A DNA stretch of 64,000 bases from CAYNVQ01 sp964400735. GTDB taxonomy: Bacteria > Acidobacteriota > Aminicenantia > Aminicenantales > Aminicenantaceae. How positions within the stretch are numbered: the stretch's first letter is position 1; the number at the start of each line of letters is the position of its first letter. Location: NCBI GenBank assembly GCA_964400735.1, contig CAYNVQ010000002.1:62001-126000 (forward strand). Direction: 5' to 3'. The notes under the pieces are model-generated. The model searched no databases. It saw only the letters and a program-made list of their open reading frames with translations, and had not been told where the DNA came from. Both the position numbers and the translations under genes were made by a program. Of the stretch, positions 59,608-64,000 are shown piece after piece.

Positions 59608-60944
59608 GGAAGAAAATCATTCTCGGAATAATCGTTCTTGTCGTGATTGCAGGGATCGTTTTCGGACTGACCCTGTTCAACCGGAACGGCAAAAACGAAC
59701 TGAAATATGAGAAGGAAGCCATAGACAGGGGAAACATTACAGCCCTGGTCGATACCACCGGCACCCTGAATCCGGTGACCATCGTGGATGTCGGCAGTCA
59801 GGTTTCAGGAAAGATCCTGAAAATTTATGTGGATTTCAATTCCCAAGTCAAACAGGGACAGATCATTGCCGAAATCGATCAGTCGCCCTTTATGACCAAA
59901 GTCCAGCAAAACGAAGCCAACTTTCTGAGCGCCCAGGCGAGCCTCGAAAAGTCAAAAGTCACGCTAGATAATTCTGAAAAGCAATACGAGCGTTCCAAGA
60001 GCCTTTTTGAAAAGGAATTGATTTCTTATGAGGAATTCGAAAACGTCGAAACCCAATACTTCGGAGCCAAGGCTGATCTTCAATCGAACGAAGCGCGGCT
60101 GGAACAGGCAAAGGCCCAATTGGACGCCAGCCGGGTCGACCTCGAATACACCATCATCAAATCCCCTATAGACGGGGTAGTGATCAACCGGAACGTCAAC
60201 GAGGGACAGACCGTTGCCGCAAGCTTCCAGGCTCCGGTTTTGTTCCAGATCGCCAACGATCTCACCAAAATGCAGGTCGAATGCAGTGTGGATGAGGCCG
60301 ATATAGGAAAAGTCAAGGAAGGGCAAAAGGTCCGCTTTACGGTCGATGCCTTCCCCACTGACAACTTCAACGGAATGGTCAGACAGGTCCGCTATTCCCC
60401 AGAGGTCATCCAAAATGTGGTCACCTACACCACCATTGTGGATGTGGACAATCCCGAAATGAAGCTCAGGCCAGGGATGACGGCAACCGTCTCTATCGTT
60501 GTGGGCGAGGCTCAAAATACACTCCGTGTTCTAAACACTGCCCTCCGCTTCCAACCGCCTCAAGAAGTGCTGCAGGCTCTATTCCAAGAAATGCGGCAGA
60601 AAAGACAGGCGGACGGAGGAAATTCCTCATCGCCGGCAGGCCAGTCTCAAGGCAGTAGTCCTCAACGAAAGCCCCAGGCTAATTCCCAGGCCGGCTTCCA
60701 GATGGGCGCTGGCGGGATGCGCGGCCAAATGAGAAACGCGAGCCGGGTCTGGATAGAGGATGAGAGTGGTAAACTGCGCATGGTCTTTATTCAGACCGGC
60801 GTAACGGACAATGTCTACACCCAAGTTACAGGAGGCGATCTGAAAGAAGGACAGGAAGTCATCACAGGGGAGAGTTCTAACGGACAATCTTCAAACCGAA
60901 ATTCGCAGGACCTGAGACGAGGCATGATGTTCATGAGGCGTTAA
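59604..60944 (+). CDS. MacA-like periplasmic adaptor (membrane fusion protein)
   Basis: A 446-residue HlyD-family protein. It has an N-terminal helix (IILGIIVLVVIAGIVFGLTL), lipoyl halves (VGSQVSGKILKIYVDFNSQV and IKSPIDGVVINRNVNEGQTV) around a coiled coil, and a barrel domain with MQVECSVDEADIGKVKEGQ. A Gln/Ser/Gly/Met-rich, low-complexity segment (about residues 325-380) interrupts the membrane-proximal domain. It pairs with the next two genes as an ABC-type tripartite exporter. Confidence 0.9.
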   Translation: MRKKIILGIIVLVVIAGIVFGLTLFNRNGKNELKYEKEAIDRGNITALVDTTGTLNPVTIVDVGSQVSGKILKIYVDFNSQVKQGQIIAEIDQSPFMTKVQQNEANFLSAQASLEKSKVTLDNSEKQYERSKSLFEKELISYEEFENVETQYFGAKADLQSNEARLEQAKAQLDASRVDLEYTIIKSPIDGVVINRNVNEGQTVAASFQAPVLFQIANDLTKMQVECSVDEADIGKVKEGQKVRFTVDAFPTDNFNGMVRQVRYSPEVIQNVVTYTTIVDVDNPEMKLRPGMTATVSIVVGEAQNTLRVLNTALRFQPPQEVLQALFQEMRQKRQADGGNSSSPAGQSQGSSPQRKPQANSQAGFQMGAGGMRGQMRNASRVWIEDESGKLRMVFIQTGVTDNVYTQVTGGDLKEGQEVITGESSNGQSSNRNSQDLRRGMMFMRR

Positions 60945-60981
60945 GCGCTCTGCCCTGAAACATTCCCAAAGGATTTAAGCC

Positions 60982-61680
60982 ATGGAAAACAATATCGTTA
61001 TCCAGATGGAACATATCAGCCGAACCTACAAGGTCGGCGAAACCCAAGTCCGGGCTTTGAAAGAATTCTCCCAATCCATCCATAAAGCAGATCTACTGGC
61101 CATCATGGGTCCTTCTGGCTCTGGAAAATCCACGTTAATGAACATCATCGGATGCCTGGACAAGCCAACGACCGGTAACTACATATTCGAAGGACAAGAA
61201 GTTTCAAAAATGAACAAGAACCAGCTGGCCACTATCCGGAATAAAAAGATCGGGTTCGTTTTCCAGAATTTCAACCTGCTCTCACGGACAACAGCCCTGG
61301 AAAACACCGAACTCCCCCTCTTGTACTCTGATGTACCGAGCAAAAAGATCCGGGGGCTGGCGCTAAAGGCCTTAACCCAGGTAGGCCTCGAGGGCCGTGA
61401 ACTCCACAAGACCAACCAGCTCTCCGGGGGAGAAATGCAGAGGGTGGCCATTGCCAGGGCACTGGTCAACTCGCCCTCTCTTCTTCTGGCCGATGAGCCG
61501 ACCGGGAACCTGGACACGAAGACAGGAAACGAAATCATGGAGATCTTCAAAAAACTGAACAAGGAAAAAAACATAACCATCATACTGGTCACCCACGATC
61601 CGGAGGTAGCTGTTGTCGCCCATAAAACGATCTTTCTCCGCGACGGACTGATCGAAAAAATTAAGGTCAACGGGGAGTGA
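60982..61680 (+). CDS. MacB-like ABC transporter ATP-binding protein
   Basis: A 232-residue ATPase of the LolD/MacB/FtsE type. Walker A is IMGPSGSGKSTLMNIIG, the signature is QLSGGEMQRVAIARAL, Walker B is LLLADEPTGNLD and the H-loop His is in ILVTHDPE. In classical MacB this domain is fused to the permease, whereas here it is a separate protein. The start lies 37 bases after the adaptor gene and the permease follows after four bases. Confidence 0.94.
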   Translation: MENNIVIQMEHISRTYKVGETQVRALKEFSQSIHKADLLAIMGPSGSGKSTLMNIIGCLDKPTTGNYIFEGQEVSKMNKNQLATIRNKKIGFVFQNFNLLSRTTALENTELPLLYSDVPSKKIRGLALKALTQVGLEGRELHKTNQLSGGEMQRVAIARALVNSPSLLLADEPTGNLDTKTGNEIMEIFKKLNKEKNITIILVTHDPEVAVVAHKTIFLRDGLIEKIKVNGE

Positions 61681-61684
61681 TCCG

Positions 61685-62899
61685 ATGAATGTCGTCAAAA
61701 CATCTAAAGTCGCCTTAAAGGCCTTGAACCGGAATAAAATGCGTTCGTTCCTGACCGCTTTGGGGATCATCATCGGCGTGGGAGCGGTGATCGCTATGGT
61801 CAGCATCGGCCAGGGTGCAAAAGTGGAAGTCGAACAACGCTTCGAATCCATGGGCACCAACCTGCTCTTCGTGTATCCGGGAAGCCGATCCTACCAGGGC
61901 AGAAGGGGAGGAAGCACCTACACCAACCTTAAAGAGGCCGATGCCCAAGCGATTCTGGAAAACTGCAACGCCGTACAGTATATTTCCCCCAACGTCAACG
62001 GCCGGGCCCAGGTTGTTTACCAAAATAAAAACTGGAACACCTCCATTTACGGAGTGGGCGATAAATACCCCGAAATCCGGAATTGGCCTGTGGAAGAGGG
62101 GATCTTCTTCAGCGAGAGTCAGGTCCGGTCCGCTCAAAAAGTGGCTGTGCTCGGAAGCGAGGTCAGTCAAAATCTATTTGAAGGCGCAGACCCCATAGGC
62201 CAGGTCATACGAGTCAACAGGATCCCCTTCCGCGTGATCGGGGTGCTGGAATCAAAAGGAGAAAGCGGTGGATTTTTCAACCGGGACGATATGATCGCTA
62301 TTCCCTACGCGACCGCCCAAAAAAGGCTCCTCGGGGTCGACTATATTCAGTCCATCGATGTGTCCGCCGTATCTTCCTCCCGCACCCATGAGGCCCAGGC
62401 TCAGATCGAAGAACTGTTGAGGATCCGGCACAAGATCGCTCCCGGAGCAGAGGACGACTTCAACATTCGAGACATGTCGGACATCGCCGAAAGCGCCTCC
62501 GAGGCCACCAAGATCCTGACCATTCTGCTGGGCGGGATTGCCTCAATATCTCTTCTCGTGGGCGGGATTGGCATCATGAACATCATGCTGGTTTCGGTGA
62601 CCGAGCGCATCCGGGAGATAGGCATCCGCATGTCTGTCGGCGCCAAGGAAAGGGATATCCTGCTCCAATTCCTCACCGAGGCCATCGTCTTGAGCGTATT
62701 GGGAGGGATCCTGGGAATCCTGCTGGGCATCGGCAGCTCCCGTTTGATCACCCACTTCAGTCAGATGAAGACCGTGGTCTCTCTGGGATCCATATTTCTT
62801 GCTTTTATATTCGCGGGTTCGGTCGGGATATTCTTCGGCTTTTACCCGGCCCGAAAAGCCTCGAAATTGGACCCCATAGAAGCCTTGAGATATGAATAA
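61685..62899 (+). CDS. MacB-like ABC transporter permease (MacB_PCD-FtsX)
   Basis: A 404-residue permease with one N-terminal helix (FLTALGIIIGVGAVIAMVSI), a periplasmic core domain of about 230 residues, and three C-terminal FtsX helices containing VTERIREIGIRMSVGAKERD and ARKASKLDPIEALRYE. With the preceding ATPase and MacA-like adaptor it makes a MacAB-TolC-type machine, which exports peptides, toxins or lipids from the periplasm. The following TolC gene completes it. Confidence 0.92.
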   Translation: MNVVKTSKVALKALNRNKMRSFLTALGIIIGVGAVIAMVSIGQGAKVEVEQRFESMGTNLLFVYPGSRSYQGRRGGSTYTNLKEADAQAILENCNAVQYISPNVNGRAQVVYQNKNWNTSIYGVGDKYPEIRNWPVEEGIFFSESQVRSAQKVAVLGSEVSQNLFEGADPIGQVIRVNRIPFRVIGVLESKGESGGFFNRDDMIAIPYATAQKRLLGVDYIQSIDVSAVSSSRTHEAQAQIEELLRIRHKIAPGAEDDFNIRDMSDIAESASEATKILTILLGGIASISLLVGGIGIMNIMLVSVTERIREIGIRMSVGAKERDILLQFLTEAIVLSVLGGILGILLGIGSSRLITHFSQMKTVVSLGSIFLAFIFAGSVGIFFGFYPARKASKLDPIEALRYE

Positions 62900-63032
62900 T
62901 CAACCAGGATCGTCGATAAAAAATGCCCCAATTGAGAAAAAAATTTGGAGAGGCAAGCGAAAGATACGAGAGTGAAACGATTCATGTATCTTTTCCGTAT
63001 TAATTACCGTAGCTAAAACAAGGAGGTACAAA

Positions 63033-64000
63033 ATGTGGAAAAAAGCGTTCGGTATTCTATTGATTCTCGCGACCGCCGCATTTTCTCAGGCCCAACAGCA
63101 GGAACCCACCCTTAATCTCTCTCTAGAGGATTGCATCGTGAAGGCCATGAAAAACAACCTCGGGGTAAAGATCGAGGTCTTGACTCCGGAAAACAGGATA
63201 CACGCTCTTGGAGCGGCCAAGGAAAAATTCCTGCCGTCGTTCAGCTTGAGCTTATATGCGTCCGACTCGGAGCAAGCGTCATACTCCTTTCTCGAAGCCG
63301 CAGAGCTTCTCTCAACCAAGCAAAATCAGTATGCCCTAGATATCTCACAAGAAATTCCTTATGGTGGGAATCTCAACTTAACCTTAGATACGAGCAGGTA
63401 CGATACCACCCGGACCGGAACCACTATCAATCCCAGCTACCGGGCCACATTAAGACTCGACTTCACCCAACCCCTGCTCCGGAATTTCGGGTACAAGATT
63501 TCCCGAAGAGAAATCATCGTGGCCCAGAATAACCTGGATATATCCGAAAAAGACCTGCAGAGATCCCTTCAGGATACCATCTACAGCGTGGAGGAAGCCT
63601 ATTGGGGATTGGTGGCCAGCATCGAAAACCTCAAGGTGAGACAGCAGTCACTGAAGCTGGCCCAGGATTTTCTGGAAAGACAGAGAAGGGCAGTGGAGGT
63701 CGGAACCGAGGCCCCGATCGAAATCCTTTCCGCCCGATCAGAGGTCGCTACCCGCGAAGCAGACATCCTTGCAGCCCAGGCCGACGTCAAAAACAGCGAA
63801 GACCGCTTAAAGGTTATCCTCAACCTGATGGCCGAAGACCCGAAGTCGGAATTCTACAGCATAGTCCCTCAGGAGATGCCCGAATTCAAAGAAAAGGAAA
63901 TAAGCCTGGATGAAGCTTTTGCTTCAGCCCTGCAAAACAGACCCGACCTGGAAGCAACCCGAATAGGGATCAAAAACAGTGAAATCAGCCTCGATTTTGC
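63033..64000 (+). CDS. TolC-family outer-membrane protein, 3' partial
   Basis: The frame opens at the ATG at 63033 after AAGGAGGTACAAA and runs to the window end (322 codons), so the C-terminus is missing. A signal peptide (AFGILLILATAAFSQAQ) is followed by LNLSLEDCIVKAMKNNLGVK, the first OEP repeat. Long helices with EEAYWGLVASIENLKVRQQS and a PIEILSARSEVATREADILA segment follow. The second repeat begins at ISLDEAFASALQNRPDLEAT. It lies 133 bases after the MacB permease and is the likely exit duct of that system. Confidence 0.92.
   Translation, partial: MWKKAFGILLILATAAFSQAQQQEPTLNLSLEDCIVKAMKNNLGVKIEVLTPENRIHALGAAKEKFLPSFSLSLYASDSEQASYSFLEAAELLSTKQNQYALDISQEIPYGGNLNLTLDTSRYDTTRTGTTINPSYRATLRLDFTQPLLRNFGYKISRREIIVAQNNLDISEKDLQRSLQDTIYSVEEAYWGLVASIENLKVRQQSLKLAQDFLERQRRAVEVGTEAPIEILSARSEVATREADILAAQADVKNSEDRLKVILNLMAEDPKSEFYSIVPQEMPEFKEKEISLDEAFASALQNRPDLEATRIGIKNSEISLDF

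Noticed and set aside
1..64000. tRNA, rRNA, CRISPR arrays, insertion sequences or prophage genes
   Set aside because: Intergenic regions were read on both strands; no tRNA-like cloverleaf, regularly spaced repeats, transposase or phage structural gene was seen.

Overview
The window reads as chromosomal DNA of a Gram-negative-type bacterium. It encodes a TonB-dependent receptor, TolC-type outer-membrane factors, RND pumps, lipoproteins, Tat substrates and a Rieske/cytochrome b complex. The mix of a GH172-like hydrolase, a sulfatase, a tricorn-type S41 protease, MacB/FtsX permeases without their own ATPase, SSS symporters and an isoprenoid-synthase-like protein recalls Acidobacteriota/Aminicenantota genomes. 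That placement is an inference from gene content only. I saw no rRNA, tRNA, CRISPR array, transposase or phage gene.

Layout. 0-6.4 kb: glycan degradation (GH172-like hydrolase, cut by the window edge, plus an alpha/alpha-toroid protein and a convergent sulfatase), then an aromatic amino-acid decarboxylase overlapping a free-standing B3/B4 tRNA-editing-type domain. 6.4-9.5 kb: an AT-rich leader, a cobalamin riboswitch with a clear intrinsic terminator, and btuB. 9.7-15.8 kb: a heavy-metal-type RND efflux set (small CPAC protein, TolC, adaptor, pump); the pump has Asn where the family has the TM4 proton-relay Asp. 15.9-21.1 kb (minus strand): an isoprenoid-synthase-like protein, mntP, an M20 amidohydrolase, and an SSS symporter with its DUF3311 partner. 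21.7-25.8 kb: a second RND adaptor/pump pair. 26-34.2 kb (minus strand): YncE-like propeller, histidine phosphatase, orphan FtsX permease, tricorn protease, with decayed gene fragments at about 27.2-27.4 kb. 34.8-40.1 kb: uvrA, then an AT-rich pair (radical SAM/SPASM protein and an FkbM methyltransferase with an N-terminal export signal). 40.2-45.6 kb: NhaC antiporter, serine hydrolase-TPR, SagB-type oxidoreductase, polysaccharide deacetylase. 45.6-52.2 kb (minus strand): recA, 3-hydroxyacyl-CoA dehydrogenase, thiolase, formate-THF ligase, radC. 52.3-56.9 kb (minus strand): one tightly overlapped operon joining succinate dehydrogenase/fumarate reductase to a Rieske/cytochrome b module. 57.4-64 kb: small secreted protein, then ECF sigma, anti-sigma, Spy-like protein, MacA, MacB ATPase, MacB permease and TolC (cut by the window end).

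Two families of dispersed intergenic repeats stand out. R1 lies at about 34.3-34.7 kb and 48.97-49.24 kb; R2 lies at about 51.2 kb and 57.0 kb, in opposite orientations. The 34.3 kb copy of R1 carries an extra module of four perfect or near-perfect hairpins rich in GGA motifs. These repeats, the pump with the altered TM4 residue, the GxxxQxxDDxxD protein, the exported FkbM enzyme and the radical SAM fusion are the least conventional parts of the window. I found no large, clearly new multi-gene system.
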